Source of the DNA: Paenibacillus sp.
GTDB taxonomy: Bacteria > Bacillota > Bacilli > Paenibacillales > Paenibacillaceae
Direction of reading: 5' to 3'
Assembly (NCBI GenBank): GCA_031254035.1
Contig: JAIRVF010000033.1
Location: 124,001-188,000, forward strand
Length of the DNA stretch: 64,000 nt
The notes under the pieces were generated by a model, which was not told where the DNA came from, ran no database searches, and was given only the letters and a program-made list of their open reading frames with translations. A program made the translations under genes and the position numbers. This document shows positions 52,036 through 60,768 of this stretch, one piece after another (the first letter of the stretch is position 1; each line of letters opens with the position of its first letter).

Positions 52036-53451
52036 TTATAATTTTCGTTCCGGATGTTCCCGTTTTTCTACAGGATTCTGATTGAGCAAGCTGTGTTTTT
52101 TACCGTACAAAAAGTAAATTATGAGTCCTATCAACATCCATATTAAAAATCCCATCCATGTAAACAAATGCAAATTGGTCATTAAGTAAACGCATGCCGC
52201 TGCACTCAGCAGAGGGATAACCGGGACCCACGGAACTCGGAAGGAGCTTTTCTTGCCCAGATCGCTTTTTCGAAGCGCAATGATCCCGAGAGATACGACG
52301 GCAAAGGCAAATAAAGAACCGATACTTGTCAAACTAGCCAGTTTGCTCAAAGGAACGAACCCACTTAGAATCGCGATGATCGCTCCGGTAACCCATATGC
52401 TTTTCGTTGGCGTTTGAGCCTTGCTGCTGACAGTTGAGAGCTTGCTTGTAAGGAGCCCGTCACGGGAAATGGCAAAAAGAAGCCGCGTCATCCCAAACAG
52501 CATCACCAACAACACCGTCGTCATGCCTGCAATCGCCCCGATCGATATGAAACCGGCCAGGAAATTTTTATCCATAAACCGCAGCGCGTAAGCCACCGGA
52601 TCTCCCACATTCAGAGAATAATACGGTACGATTCCTGTCAAAACCAAGGATACCGCAATGTACAACAGCGTACAAATGACAAGCGAAGCGATGATTCCGA
52701 TCGGCATGTCGCGCTGGGGTCTTTTGACTTCTTCCGCTGCAGTCGACACGGCGTCAAAACCAATGTATGCGACGAAAACTGTCGCCGCCCCACTGATAAC
52801 ACCACTAAAGCCGAATGGCAGAAAAGGCGACCAATTCGCCGGTTTCACATAAAACGCACCCACCCCGATAAAGAGCAGTATAACCGCCATCTTAACGACT
52901 ACCATGATCCCGTTAAAGCGGGCAGTCTTTTTAGTGCCTTTGCTAAGCACATAAGTTATCGCTAAAGTAATCAGTACTGCCGGCAAATCAATGATTGAAC
53001 CTTTGGAAGCATCATAGGCGCCCGAAATCGCAGCTGGTAAGTGCAGCCCAAAACCATCAAGAAACCCCGTAAAATAAGATGACCAGCCACTAGCGACGGT
53101 CGCAGCCGCCACTCCATATTCCAGTATCAAATCCCATCCCAAAATCCAAGCGATAATTTCGCCAAATACGAAATAACTGTATGCGTAAGCACTCCCGGAT
53201 ACCGGAACAGTGGATGCAAATTCAGCATAACAGAGTGCCGACAAGACGCAGGTAAGGGCAGCAATAATGAATGAAATAATAAGACCCGGCCCTGCATACA
53301 TCGCTGCAGCGACTCCTGTCAGAACAAAAATGCCCGTCCCGATTACGGCTCCTACACCAAGTGCCGTCAAATCAAGCGCTCCCAACGTCCGATTGAGCTT
53401 CCCTGCTGTTCCATCAAGGCTTTCTACCGTTTTTTTCCGAAAAATATCCAT
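52036..53451 (-). CDS. APC-superfamily amino acid permease (YfnA-like)
   Basis: 471 residues, 12 or more membrane segments. N-terminal LNRTLGALDLTALGVGAVIGTGIFVLTG (the glycine-rich substrate loop), GSAYAYSYFVFGEIIAWILGWDLILEYG, and TAAEEVKRPQRDMPIGI match the cationic amino acid transporter (CAT) branch. Probably exchanges or imports amino acids with protons. Preceded by a clear promoter. Confidence 0.92.
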   Translation of the reverse strand: MDIFRKKTVESLDGTAGKLNRTLGALDLTALGVGAVIGTGIFVLTGVAAAMYAGPGLIISFIIAALTCVLSALCYAEFASTVPVSGSAYAYSYFVFGEIIAWILGWDLILEYGVAAATVASGWSSYFTGFLDGFGLHLPAAISGAYDASKGSIIDLPAVLITLAITYVLSKGTKKTARFNGIMVVVKMAVILLFIGVGAFYVKPANWSPFLPFGFSGVISGAATVFVAYIGFDAVSTAAEEVKRPQRDMPIGIIASLVICTLLYIAVSLVLTGIVPYYSLNVGDPVAYALRFMDKNFLAGFISIGAIAGMTTVLLVMLFGMTRLLFAISRDGLLTSKLSTVSSKAQTPTKSIWVTGAIIAILSGFVPLSKLASLTSIGSLFAFAVVSLGIIALRKSDLGKKSSFRVPWVPVIPLLSAAACVYLMTNLHLFTWMGFLIWMLIGLIIYFLYGKKHSLLNQNPVEKREHPERKL

Positions 53452-53516
53452 GATGTATCTCCCCTTGTTGTGTTTTCCCCTTTAAACGGTGAAAGTCATA
53501 TATGTCATGGTTTTTA

Positions 53517-53546
53517 ATTATGAATGTCAAGGCTTTTTGTTGTCAA
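53517..53546 (-). promoter_or_regulatory. Sigma-A promoter of the amino acid permease gene
   Basis: On the minus strand TTGACA (53546-53541), 18-base spacer, CATAAT (53522-53517). A second TTGACA lies inside the spacer. Confidence 0.6.
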
Positions 53547-53593
53547 TAAAACAGCTCATGGAAAAATTTATCTGGGCCATTATGCACAGATGC

Positions 53594-53633
53594 AAAAAAC
53601 GCCTAATCTCCCGCTAAGGGCCATTAGACGTTA
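53594..53633 (-). terminator. Terminator of the SRAP gene
   Basis: Minus-strand AACGTCTAATGGCCC ... GGGAGATTAGGCGTT stem followed by TTTTGC. Confidence 0.65.
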
Positions 53634-53745
53634 GATGGGTCAGGGAATTACGGAAACAATATTACAGTTATTTGATGACCTTACACGCTGCTCTATGGAC
53701 ATAATTACCTTCTCGCCTGCGGGGTGCCGCAGGATGATTGGGGCA

Positions 53746-54420
53746 TCAGCGTTTCACCCAAGCTTTTTCCAAATCCATTTCCTGAATACATTCCATGCTG
53801 TCATGGGCATCGTTGTCAATCAGCGGTGTTACTGCATAGGCGAACATTTCATCCGCCGGAAGGGTACGCAAAATAGGATCTAATAGGTCCAGATCCATCG
53901 TATCTTCATTCAGCCAATGGTTCATATCCTCTTGTGACAAAATCGCTGGCATCCGGTTATCGAATTCTCCAATCAGGCGATTCGCTTCCGTCATGAGCAG
54001 TGTACACGTCCGGAGCGGATCTCCTTTATGATCTTTCCAAATTTCATAAAGTCCCGCGATACCGAACATTTTGCGATCCCTCATCACAACGCGAACAGGG
54101 TATGACTTCTTGCCTTCCTTTTTCCAATAGTAAAAACCATTGCAAGGAATGACACAGCGCTGTTTATCCACCATTTTACGGTAGCTTGGGTTCAGATGAA
54201 CACTCCTCAAATCCGCGTTGACGGCATCCTTCCCCCAATACGGAATAAAGCCCCAGCGGTATTCATCAAGGATCCTTTCCTTGTTCTGCTGGAGCACGAC
54301 AGGCATATGTTGTGTCGGACTTATATTGTAGCGATTTTTATAGTAGTACATGGTCCGATCGATTTGAAAATGCTCTTGCACTTCCTGCAGTTCCGCAGCC
54401 ATTGAAAAACGTTGACACAT
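53746..54420 (-). CDS. SRAP-family protein (HMCES/YedK type) with altered active site
   Basis: 224 residues. SRAP proteins crosslink their Cys2 to abasic sites in single-stranded DNA and shield them. Cys2 is present (MCQRF, usually MCGRF), and the Asn of the conserved NAR/NAD motif is Asn69 (VNADLRS). The catalytic Glu of GFYEW is replaced by Tyr98 (GFYYW), and the catalytic His of IHDRMP by Asp154 (EFDNRMPAIL). Crosslink formation needs Cys2; release uses the Glu and His, so this variant may hold DNA irreversibly. Adjacent to a recombinase gene. Confidence 0.85.
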   Translation of the reverse strand: MCQRFSMAAELQEVQEHFQIDRTMYYYKNRYNISPTQHMPVVLQQNKERILDEYRWGFIPYWGKDAVNADLRSVHLNPSYRKMVDKQRCVIPCNGFYYWKKEGKKSYPVRVVMRDRKMFGIAGLYEIWKDHKGDPLRTCTLLMTEANRLIGEFDNRMPAILSQEDMNHWLNEDTMDLDLLDPILRTLPADEMFAYAVTPLIDNDAHDSMECIQEMDLEKAWVKR

Positions 54421-54477
54421 ACAGCATCAACCCCCTTTTACGATGTATTGTTTGTAAAAAGAGGTTAATTATGCATG

Positions 54478-55389
54478 CTAAAAAGGAAGCACCACCTCAA
54501 GACGTGAAATAGCCTCCTCTTTCTCTCTGCTGGTGACATGTGTATAAACAGTAGTTGTTTGTATGGATGAGTGTCCTAGCAGCTCTTGTACCGTCCTCAG
54601 ATCCGCGCCTTTGCGCAGGAGCATGGTGGCGAAGGAATGGCGCAGCTTATGGCTGGAATAGGGTATCCGCTGATGCTTCGGCAAATCGGATTGATACCGG
54701 GCGAAAGTCTCCGCGGCAATCTGCTGAATGTTACGGATCGAAAGCCGCTGCCCTTTTTGCGATATAAAAAGCGCGTCTTCCTTTTTCCGCCACGGTGTAA
54801 TTCGTTCCTGGATGGCACGATCCAGCATGACCCCTACTGCAGCCGGTACTGGTAGCGTACGCCACTTCCTGCCTTTACCGAATACATCGAGAGTATGCCG
54901 CTCTCTATTATAATCGTTCAGGTTGAGTGTGTGTACCTCCCCGACGCGTAGTCCCATGTAAGCCATCAGCAGAAAAACGGCCACGTTCCGCGAACGGTAT
55001 TTCCCCTCAACGCTTTCCAGAAACCGCGGCATCTGCTGCTCATCCAAATAAACGGGCGTCCGGTTTTTCTCGGTTTTGGATTTTTTGATGCCCCCGGCCG
55101 GATTGGATGCGGCCATTTCGAGCTCCATCAGCGCTTTGAAAAAGCAGTTCACCGCTGCATGCTTCCGGTTTCGCGTATTATCGCTAACACCCTTCTCCCG
55201 GACGGAGGAAAGGTAGGACATCACATGAATTTTTTTGACCTGCTCCAACTTTTTGCCTACAAGAGAATCAAGAAACTGCGATACATCACCGAGATATGAT
55301 TTCTGGGTATGAACGGTATATCCTACATCCTTCATCCAGATCAAAAAAGCATCGGTGTATTCCTCATAGCTGACGTTCATATCTACCAT
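54478..55389 (-). CDS. Tyrosine recombinase/integrase (XerC/D-like)
   Basis: 303 residues. N-terminal SAM-like core-binding domain ([20 protein letters not shown]), then the catalytic residues Arg in MGLRVGEV, Lys in GKGRKWR, His/Arg in [10 protein letters not shown], His in LLGHSSIQ, and Tyr in TTVYTHV. All are intact. GGGGAGGG precedes the ATG. No phage or transposon genes, and no clear attachment repeats flank it, so it may be a house-keeping Xer paralogue or the last trace of an integrated element. Confidence 0.88.
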   Translation of the reverse strand: MVDMNVSYEEYTDAFLIWMKDVGYTVHTQKSYLGDVSQFLDSLVGKKLEQVKKIHVMSYLSSVREKGVSDNTRNRKHAAVNCFFKALMELEMAASNPAGGIKKSKTEKNRTPVYLDEQQMPRFLESVEGKYRSRNVAVFLLMAYMGLRVGEVHTLNLNDYNRERHTLDVFGKGRKWRTLPVPAAVGVMLDRAIQERITPWRKKEDALFISQKGQRLSIRNIQQIAAETFARYQSDLPKHQRIPYSSHKLRHSFATMLLRKGADLRTVQELLGHSSIQTTTVYTHVTSREKEEAISRLEVVLPF

Positions 55390-55416
55390 CCGAATTCCCT
55401 CCCCGCTAAATAAAAT

Positions 55417-55442
55417 ATTAGTTCTTGAAATTATGCGATGTG
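55417..55442 (+). repeat. Copy B of a dispersed promoter-like motif
   Basis: ATTAGTTCTTGAAATTATGC followed by GATGTG. It includes the -35 box (TTGAAA, 55425-55430) of the putative small-RNA promoter and is a near copy of 40075-40100. Confidence 0.4.
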
Positions 55443-55602
55443 CCGTTATGGTGAACCAAACAATTACCCCATATTATGGGATATACGTAACGTTAAGGTG
55501 TGGAATATCTACCACTAGGAGTATGTATGACTCGTCATGTTTCACCATAAAAATCTATTTGAAATGAAACTGCGTATAATTTATATTATGCGCAGTTTTT
55601 TG
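55425..55602 (+). ncRNA. Putative small RNA unit (promoter to terminator, no ORF)
   Basis: TTGAAA (55425), 16-base spacer, TATGGT (55447), and a strong terminator ending at 55602 delimit a transcript of roughly 145 bases from near 55459. Inside are a palindrome CCCATATTATGGG and an inverted pair TTATGGTGAA (55446) and TTCACCATAA (55541). Only a seven-codon frame is present. No known RNA family was matched. Confidence 0.4.
55567..55602 (+). terminator. Strong intrinsic terminator
   Basis: AAACTGCGTATAAT-TTAT-ATTATGCGCAGTTT: a 14-base stem with one mismatch, followed by TTTGG. No plus-strand gene precedes it. Confidence 0.8.
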
Positions 55603-55673
55603 GAGATGCTTTTATTGTAGCATATTTGCAGGCAGAGTGGTTATTTCAGAGGTGATTTTACGTCTATGAGCGC

Positions 55674-55711
55674 AAAAAAGGCGGCACCAAGAATCAATCC
55701 TTGAGCCGCCT
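55674..55711 (-). terminator. Terminator of a minus-strand remnant
   Basis: Minus-strand GGCGGCTCAAG ... CTTGGTGCCGCC stem followed by TTTTTTGCG. Confidence 0.75.
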
Positions 55712-55871
55712 ACATTTCACCCGTTCTCCTTTTAACATACAAATGCAAGCAAATGCAGCAGTTCAAATGCCGCAGCTCAAATGGAATCCCCTCCACTGAA
55801 GTAAACAAGCTGGCGATATCGAATTGTTCTAATTTAGACTGCAGCTGCTTGTCATGATGTATGATTTTCAT
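55710..55871 (-). pseudogene. 53-codon N-terminal remnant of a possible Crp/Fnr regulator
   Basis: ATG at 55871, nine bases behind AAAGGA. The text MKIIHHDKQLQSKLEQFDI, then ASLFTSVEGIPFELRHL, resembles the helical lead-in of Crp/Fnr-type cNMP-binding regulators before the first beta strand (usually '..L..F..GE.IC..GD'). After that the sequence is CCICLHLYVKRR and a stop, so the domain is missing. A terminator follows directly. Probably a truncated gene; the family match is tentative. Confidence 0.35.
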
Positions 55872-55957
55872 TCAAAGCGATCCTTTCAGGACATTTGTCC
55901 TTCCTATAGTTTGCAAGGCTGTTTATGATGAAAACAAAAACATTGAGGATGAGTCAT

Positions 55958-56751
55958 ATGAAATTTGTGTTTGATCTCGACGGTACCTTTGTTTTCAAGG
56001 GAAACCGTTAAGCGATACCATCGTTAACGCACTTGATGAACTAACGCGTTGTGGGCATGAGATTATTTTTGCTTCCGCACGCCCGATTCGCGATCTACTC
56101 CCTGTCATTCCGGAGCATATGCATGGTTACCCGCTGGTTGGCGGAAACGGAGCTTTTGTCGCTAACCACAAGCACATCATTTCGACGGTTCATTTTGAAG
56201 AAGATGTCAAAAACGAGATTTTGGCGATCATTAAGGATTATAATCTGAAATATTTAATCGACAGTAAGTGGGACTATGCCTATACAGGCAGCGACAACCA
56301 TCCGATCCGGCGCAACGTTGATCCGCAGCAGCGGGCAAGACAGGTCAACCTGGATTCGATGGACATCATCGTGAAGATTGTGCTGCTCGATTTATCAGAT
56401 CACAAAGTGATTTTGGATGAGGTTTCAAGGCTTCCCATCGTTATCCATAAACATGGCAATGAAGGCATATTGGACATCAGTCCTCTAGGAATCGATAAAT
56501 GGAGTGGGCTACAGCAGCTGGGACTGCAAGACCGGTCTTTTGTTGCTTTCGGAAACGATGCTAATGATATTTCCATGTTTCGGCATGCGCACACCTCGGT
56601 CATGATCGGTAACCATCTGGAACTGCGAAGTTATGCAGCCGAACAAATCCCTGCCGATGAGATGGTGATTACCAGCAGATTGCTTGCATTCTGCAACCAG
56701 GAAGTAGCGGCAGCTGCATCCCAGGCTAGCACAAAAAGCACACCCCGTTAA
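55958..56751 (+). pseudogene. HAD-family Cof-type phosphatase, frameshifted
   Basis: ATG at 55958 behind TGAGGA gives MKFVFDLDGTFVFKGNR then TAA at 56009. Adding one A in the GGGAAA run at 56000-56005 restores FKGKPLSDTIVNALDELTRCGHEIIFASAR and the rest of a Cof-type phosphatase: motif I FDLDGT, motif II ASARP, cap domain, and motif III/IV SPLGIDKWSGLQ and FGNDANDISMF. About 265 residues would be normal. Either a true frameshift or a homopolymer read error. Substrate likely a sugar phosphate or flavin, not readable. Confidence 0.88.
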
Positions 56752-56778
56752 CCAAACGGGATGTGCTTCACTTTTGTT
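56732..56778 (+). terminator. Terminator overlapping the end of the HAD gene
   Basis: AAGCACACCCCGTT / AACGGGATGTGCTT stem followed by CACTTTTG; the stop codon lies inside the hairpin loop. Confidence 0.75.
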
Positions 56779-56813
56779 GCCAGACAGCCGGGGCACGCGC
56801 TCCTCAACCTTCT

Positions 56814-57527
56814 CTAATCAAGTCCCAAACTATCATTAAACGCTGCATGAAGGGAGCCATAACGATTCTGGAAGAAATCCACAGTCCCCGCTCCAACGTT
56901 CCGCCCATGATTTAGAAAAAGAACATGATCCGCTGTAGTTTCGGCAGCTTCGAGCTGATGTGTGGAAAAAATGACCGCAGTGCCCTCCTGCCCCACCTGC
57001 TTCATCAGCTTGATCAGTTCGCGGTTCCAGAAAGGGTCCAAACCGTTTGTCGGTTCATCCATCATCAGCAAAGTCGGTTTGACGAGCAGCGCCTGTGCAA
57101 GCAGCAAACGCTGGCGCATCCCTTTGGAGAAGGAACTCACTTTCTTCCTCTTTTCATGTTCCAGTCCGACCATTTTCAGCAGCTCGGCGACCCTTTCCTG
57201 CGAAACCTTGCGCAAGTCCGCCCAGAAGGATAACGTTTCCTCAGCGGTAAGTCCATGTTGAAATTGAAAATCATCGGGCATGTAGCCGATTTGCTCCGCG
57301 TACAACTTTCTGTTCTTTTTCCATTCCAGATCATTTACAGTAATCATACCGGAAGTAGGCCGCATCATCCCTGCGATCATCCGCAGCAGTGTGCTTTTTC
57401 CAGCTCCGTTCCCACCGCATAATGCCAGGATGTTTCCCTGGTTCAGAGAAAAGGAGATCTCCTCGACGATATTTTGCCGCTTGATCCGTTTGGATACTCC
57501 ATCTACTACAACGACTGTATTACCCAC
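56814..57527 (-). CDS. nosF: NosF-like ABC transporter ATPase
   Basis: 237 residues. Walker A CGGNGAGKST, Q-loop IGYMPDDFQFQ, signature FSKGMRQRLLLAQAL, Walker B LLMMDEPTNGLD, H-loop FSTHQ. The start is GTG at 57527, seven bases behind GGAGAGGGGG, overlapping the nosY-like gene by eight bases. NosF with NosY and NosD helps mature the copper centre of N2O reductase, probably by moving a sulfur compound across the membrane. Name rests on operon context. Confidence 0.88.
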   Translation of the reverse strand: MGNTVVVVDGVSKRIKRQNIVEEISFSLNQGNILALCGGNGAGKSTLLRMIAGMMRPTSGMITVNDLEWKKNRKLYAEQIGYMPDDFQFQHGLTAEETLSFWADLRKVSQERVAELLKMVGLEHEKRKKVSSFSKGMRQRLLLAQALLVKPTLLMMDEPTNGLDPFWNRELIKLMKQVGQEGTAVIFSTHQLEAAETTADHVLFLNHGRNVGAGTVDFFQNRYGSLHAAFNDSLGLD

Positions 57528-58341
57528 GATAGCGCCCCCTCTCCCAAACCCAATAGACCGCAGCAATAGAGAAGGTCATCCAAGCAAGGCATACCAGAGC
57601 AAACATTAGGCTTCCGCCTGGACGCTGAATCCAATCAACCCAAGTGTAATATTCCGGCCCCAAAATCGAACCCCCGCCCAAACGAATCACAACAAACAGC
57701 CGCACCAACTCGGCCGGATTCAAAAACGTCGCAACCGTCAAAAGCGGTTTGACCCATAGGTAGGGAACAAAGTTTAAAACAGATAGCAAAATCGTAGCCC
57801 AGCCGATCACCGCAAAAAACCAAACGGATACCGAAATGGTTAACGCCTGCCAGCGATTGCGGGATATCGAACCAATGAACATCGCCACACATAAAAAAAG
57901 CAGGACCAGCAAGCATGAAAACACCAAAAACAGAAAAAACGTTTGAACATCAAAATTTGCGCCTATAACCCAGCTGATCACGCCCATCAGACCATAGCCA
58001 AAAGCTACAATAACCAGCAATACGGCAGCGATTCCAATAAATTTTCCAGCAACAAACGAAAACGTACCAAGCGGATAAGTGGACAGCAGCTGCCAACTGC
58101 CGTCCTCCTTTTCCGAGGTAAGGGAAAATGAACCGATCAGAAGTGTCATAAGCGGCAAAAGATATAAGGTCAGACTGAGCATCGAACCCGTAATACCCGA
58201 ATATCCCTGAATGTAGTTTTGCGAGTTGATGATAAGCAAACATATACTAAATGTACTGAATAAGACCAGAAAAGAATACGCCCAGGGGTTGCGGAATCCT
58301 ATTTTTATTTCCCTTTTGGCCACATGCAGCATGTCCGACAT
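57520..58341 (-). CDS. nosY: NosY-like ABC transporter permease
   Basis: 273 residues, six membrane segments. N-terminal MLHVAKREIKIGFRNPWAYSFLVLFS, then LLPLMTLLIGSFSLTSEKEDGSWQLLSTYPLG (the NosY signature), and VYWVWERGRYRG at the end. The ATG at 58341 follows GGGGGAAAAGG. Sits between nosL and nosF on the same strand. Confidence 0.9.
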   Translation of the reverse strand: MSDMLHVAKREIKIGFRNPWAYSFLVLFSTFSICLLIINSQNYIQGYSGITGSMLSLTLYLLPLMTLLIGSFSLTSEKEDGSWQLLSTYPLGTFSFVAGKFIGIAAVLLVIVAFGYGLMGVISWVIGANFDVQTFFLFLVFSCLLVLLFLCVAMFIGSISRNRWQALTISVSVWFFAVIGWATILLSVLNFVPYLWVKPLLTVATFLNPAELVRLFVVIRLGGGSILGPEYYTWVDWIQRPGGSLMFALVCLAWMTFSIAAVYWVWERGRYRG

Positions 58342-58365
58342 TTTCCTTTTCCCCCAGACTTCCAA

Positions 58366-59004
58366 TTATTTATGGCTTTCTTCCTTCTTGTGATCCTCCA
58401 TATTGGAATGGCCATCCTTTTCCTTGTTCTCACCCGTATCTTTCATGTCTTTCATGTCTTTCATATCTTTCATATCCTTCATGCCATCCATATGTTTCGA
58501 ATCTTTGCCTTCATGCTCCATCATCATTTTCATCATATCTTTGTTTTGTGTCCACTCATGGGCTTCCAGGTCTTTGACGTCAATGGCTTTACCGACACCT
58601 TCCTTGGCAACGAAGTCTTCAGCCGCATTTTTTTCTTTAAAGCTGATCACCCCGTATGCCATAGGAGTGCGGATGGAACCATCATAAACATAGGTCGCCT
58701 TGTCATGCTCTATCCATGATTTATCGTTATAATCCCGAACAAAATCCATGCCCAGCTTTTCTTGTTCATGTTCTTTTTCCCATTTCTCCATACAGCCAAG
58801 GTCGTCAAATTTATAATTTTTACCGTCTGCCATGATGAGCTGCGTAGCATAGGCATCATCCTTCACCTGCATTTTGCATTCGTCGCAAACATCGACTTCC
58901 TCGTTGATTGATACAGCCTCGTATTTCTTTTCTCCACAAGCGCTCATCATAAGCACGCTCAACGCCAGCATCGCGACAGGCATCCATGTTCTATTTGTTT
59001 TCAT
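58366..59004 (-). CDS. nosL: NosL copper-chaperone lipoprotein with Met/Lys/Asp repeat tail
   Basis: 212 residues. Lipobox LMMSAC; CDECKM (the Cys-x-Met copper site region of NosL), ATQLIMADGKNYKFDDLGCM, and AYGVISFKEKNAAEDFVAKEG are family text. The C-terminal 60 residues are Met, His and acidic-residue rich (MKMMMEHEGKDSKHMDG, then five MKD units, then GHSNMEDHKKEESHK), an unusual metal-binding tail encoded by a nine-base tandem repeat. NosL delivers Cu(I) to N2O reductase. Overlaps nosD by four bases (ATGA). Confidence 0.92.
   Translation of the reverse strand: MKTNRTWMPVAMLALSVLMMSACGEKKYEAVSINEEVDVCDECKMQVKDDAYATQLIMADGKNYKFDDLGCMEKWEKEHEQEKLGMDFVRDYNDKSWIEHDKATYVYDGSIRTPMAYGVISFKEKNAAEDFVAKEGVGKAIDVKDLEAHEWTQNKDMMKMMMEHEGKDSKHMDGMKDMKDMKDMKDMKDTGENKEKDGHSNMEDHKKEESHK
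58439..58483. repeat. Nine-base tandem repeat inside nosL
   Basis: Five copies of a nine-base unit (plus strand TCTTTCATG and variants with A for G) encode five MKD tripeptides. Copy number could vary by slippage without shifting the frame. Confidence 0.8.
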
Positions 59005-60347
59005 TTTCTAATTCCCCCTAAATAAATGGTAACAACTGAAGTTAACAACAAAATCAAGCCAATAATCAAAATGCCCTGACCGCCATCGATCGGGCTGCGA
59101 CCGGCGGACGGCTGAAGATCCGGTTTCATCAGCGGCGCATCGTCTGCTGCAGACGCCTTTCCGCCAGCGGCAAAAATATCGTTTAAAAAAGTCATGCTCG
59201 GCGATTGAAAAAACAATTGATACGCGCTATTGCCGGTAATCACGCGCTGAAAAAACGGATGAATGCGGTAAGGAATATCGCTTAGACCGTCATTCGTCAC
59301 ATCAAGCCCTTGAAAGGAATCCCAGTAATTTTCCGTCAAGCGGTTGGCAGCACTCTCTCGCTCCGTCGCTTCGATTACATTGGATACAAACGTATTGCGC
59401 TGCATCAAATTGTCCTTGGCCTGAATCATCTGGATACCCACGAAGTTTTGCAGCAGCGCATTCTCTTTCAGACGGTTCCCCTCAGCTCGTTCCATATAAA
59501 TGCCGACCCGGTTCCCCTCGATCACATTTCTCTCGATTCGCGAATCCCGGATGTCATACAGCAGCAGACCTTGCGAGTTCACATTTCCGCTCTGTTTTCG
59601 GAACGTATTGTCCTCGATATCCGCATTTGAAACCTCCATCACCATCGCCCCAGTAATGTTGTATTCGCCCGAATTATGGGTCATGCTGGAGTCGTCTATA
59701 TACATGAAGTGGATACCATACCTTGAATAAGAAACCTCGTTTCCTTTTACGGTTTCATTCCGACCTTTTTCCAAATAAATCGCATCTTTCATATAAGCGA
59801 TATTATTGTTCAAGATTTGGTTATCCAGTGAGTTGTATAGATCGATTCCGTTTCCCCTTTTTCCAATGCGAACGGGCTGATCCGCAGAAAAGGCGATGTC
59901 GTTACTTTGGATCACGGATTTGCCTGCGTCTCGCAGCATAATGCCGTACCCACTTGTACGAATACGAAGTTGTTCCAATTGGGCCGAGTGGGCATGAACT
60001 TCAACACCAGCTGATTCCATTGCCCCTTGATGCCGAATATTCAGTCCATGCAGCCGGGTCCCGCTGGCATCAATCGAAATAGCGGATTTTTCACTGGTAT
60101 TGATCAGCGTTGCAGCTCCCCCGCCCTCGATAGTGATGGATTTTCGGATGGTAACGGGGCCAAGATAAGTTCCCGGCACCAAACGGACGGTATCTCCTGC
60201 TCGGGCCTGATCGATAATTGGCTGCAGCGGTACGGCAGCGGTTGCAGTGTTGCTCGCCCAACCTATACCGGGTTGTAAGACAATAAAACACATCAGCAAT
60301 AAAGCGGTAATGATGAAACGAAATTTGGACAGCAGATGGACCCCCAA
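59001..60347 (-). CDS. nosD: NosD-like periplasmic/secreted copper maturation protein
   Basis: About 448 residues. Signal peptide (FIITALLLMCFIVLQPGIGWA), a right-handed beta-helix with many NosD/CASH repeats (GIDLYNSLDNQILNNNIAYMKDAIYLEKG, GVEVHAHSAQL, RNTFVSN), and a C-terminal membrane anchor (GILIIGLILLLTSVVTIYLGG). NosD works with NosF/NosY in N2O reductase CuZ assembly. The start is unclear: TTG at 60347 has a poor ribosome site. First gene of the operon; no nosZ precedes it. Confidence 0.9.
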   Translation of the reverse strand: MGVHLLSKFRFIITALLLMCFIVLQPGIGWASNTATAAVPLQPIIDQARAGDTVRLVPGTYLGPVTIRKSITIEGGGAATLINTSEKSAISIDASGTRLHGLNIRHQGAMESAGVEVHAHSAQLEQLRIRTSGYGIMLRDAGKSVIQSNDIAFSADQPVRIGKRGNGIDLYNSLDNQILNNNIAYMKDAIYLEKGRNETVKGNEVSYSRYGIHFMYIDDSSMTHNSGEYNITGAMVMEVSNADIEDNTFRKQSGNVNSQGLLLYDIRDSRIERNVIEGNRVGIYMERAEGNRLKENALLQNFVGIQMIQAKDNLMQRNTFVSNVIEATERESAANRLTENYWDSFQGLDVTNDGLSDIPYRIHPFFQRVITGNSAYQLFFQSPSMTFLNDIFAAGGKASAADDAPLMKPDLQPSAGRSPIDGGQGILIIGLILLLTSVVTIYLGGIRK

Positions 60348-60503
60348 TCCGATTCGGTCGGTTACTTTACATATTCTACAAAAGTCGTTATCTGTTCCAT
60401 ATAGCCCGATGTGGCTAAAATCGCCAATAAGTTGTGTCCACTTTGTGATCTATCGCATTGCATTATGTAAAATGGCCATTTTGACCGTATATAGCAAATT
60501 AGC

Positions 60504-60550
60504 AAAAAAAGCATGATTCATTCACCAAATGAATGATCATGCTTTTTTTC
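60504..60550. terminator. Bidirectional terminator upstream of nosD
   Basis: AAAAAAAGCATGATTCATTCA / TGAATGATCATGCTTTTTTT. It isolates the nos operon from anything further right, so nosZ is not part of this transcript. Confidence 0.8.
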
Positions 60551-60768
60551 TTTTTATTTGTGGCTCAACATCATGGTCAGTGCTTGAGAAAAAAGCGAAA
60601 GTAGCGGAGGGGACGGAATCGTTTCTTACGAAGCGGCAGCGATCAGAAGAACGATCCGTAACCGCAGCGGGCCACCACGCATAATATCAAGAACTACGAT
60701 AATTGCTGCCAATAAGCCAATACGTTATATTGGATTTAGCCTATCCGATTGGAGATGAACTCACATCC
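60551..60768. other. Intergenic region between nos operon and DUF1697 remnant
   Basis: About 220 bases. A stretch near 60595-60680 is rich in short GC-rich complementary segments (GCGGAGGGGACGG, CGATCAGAAGAACGATC, CCGCAGCGG) and looks like a structured or repeated element; no family match. Confidence 0.4.

Noticed and set aside
55490..55540. Purine or preQ1 riboswitch in the putative small RNA
   Set aside because: A TCTACC-like string is present, but the loops and the rest of the purine consensus do not fit.
54478..55957. Integrative element bounded by the tyrosine recombinase
   Set aside because: No flanking direct repeats, tRNA gene, excisionase or cargo boundary could be seen.
60430..60470. 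Fnr/Crp box upstream of nosD (TTGTGATCTATCGCATT)
   Set aside because: Half-sites are spaced by four bases instead of six, so it does not fit the Fnr or Crp consensus.
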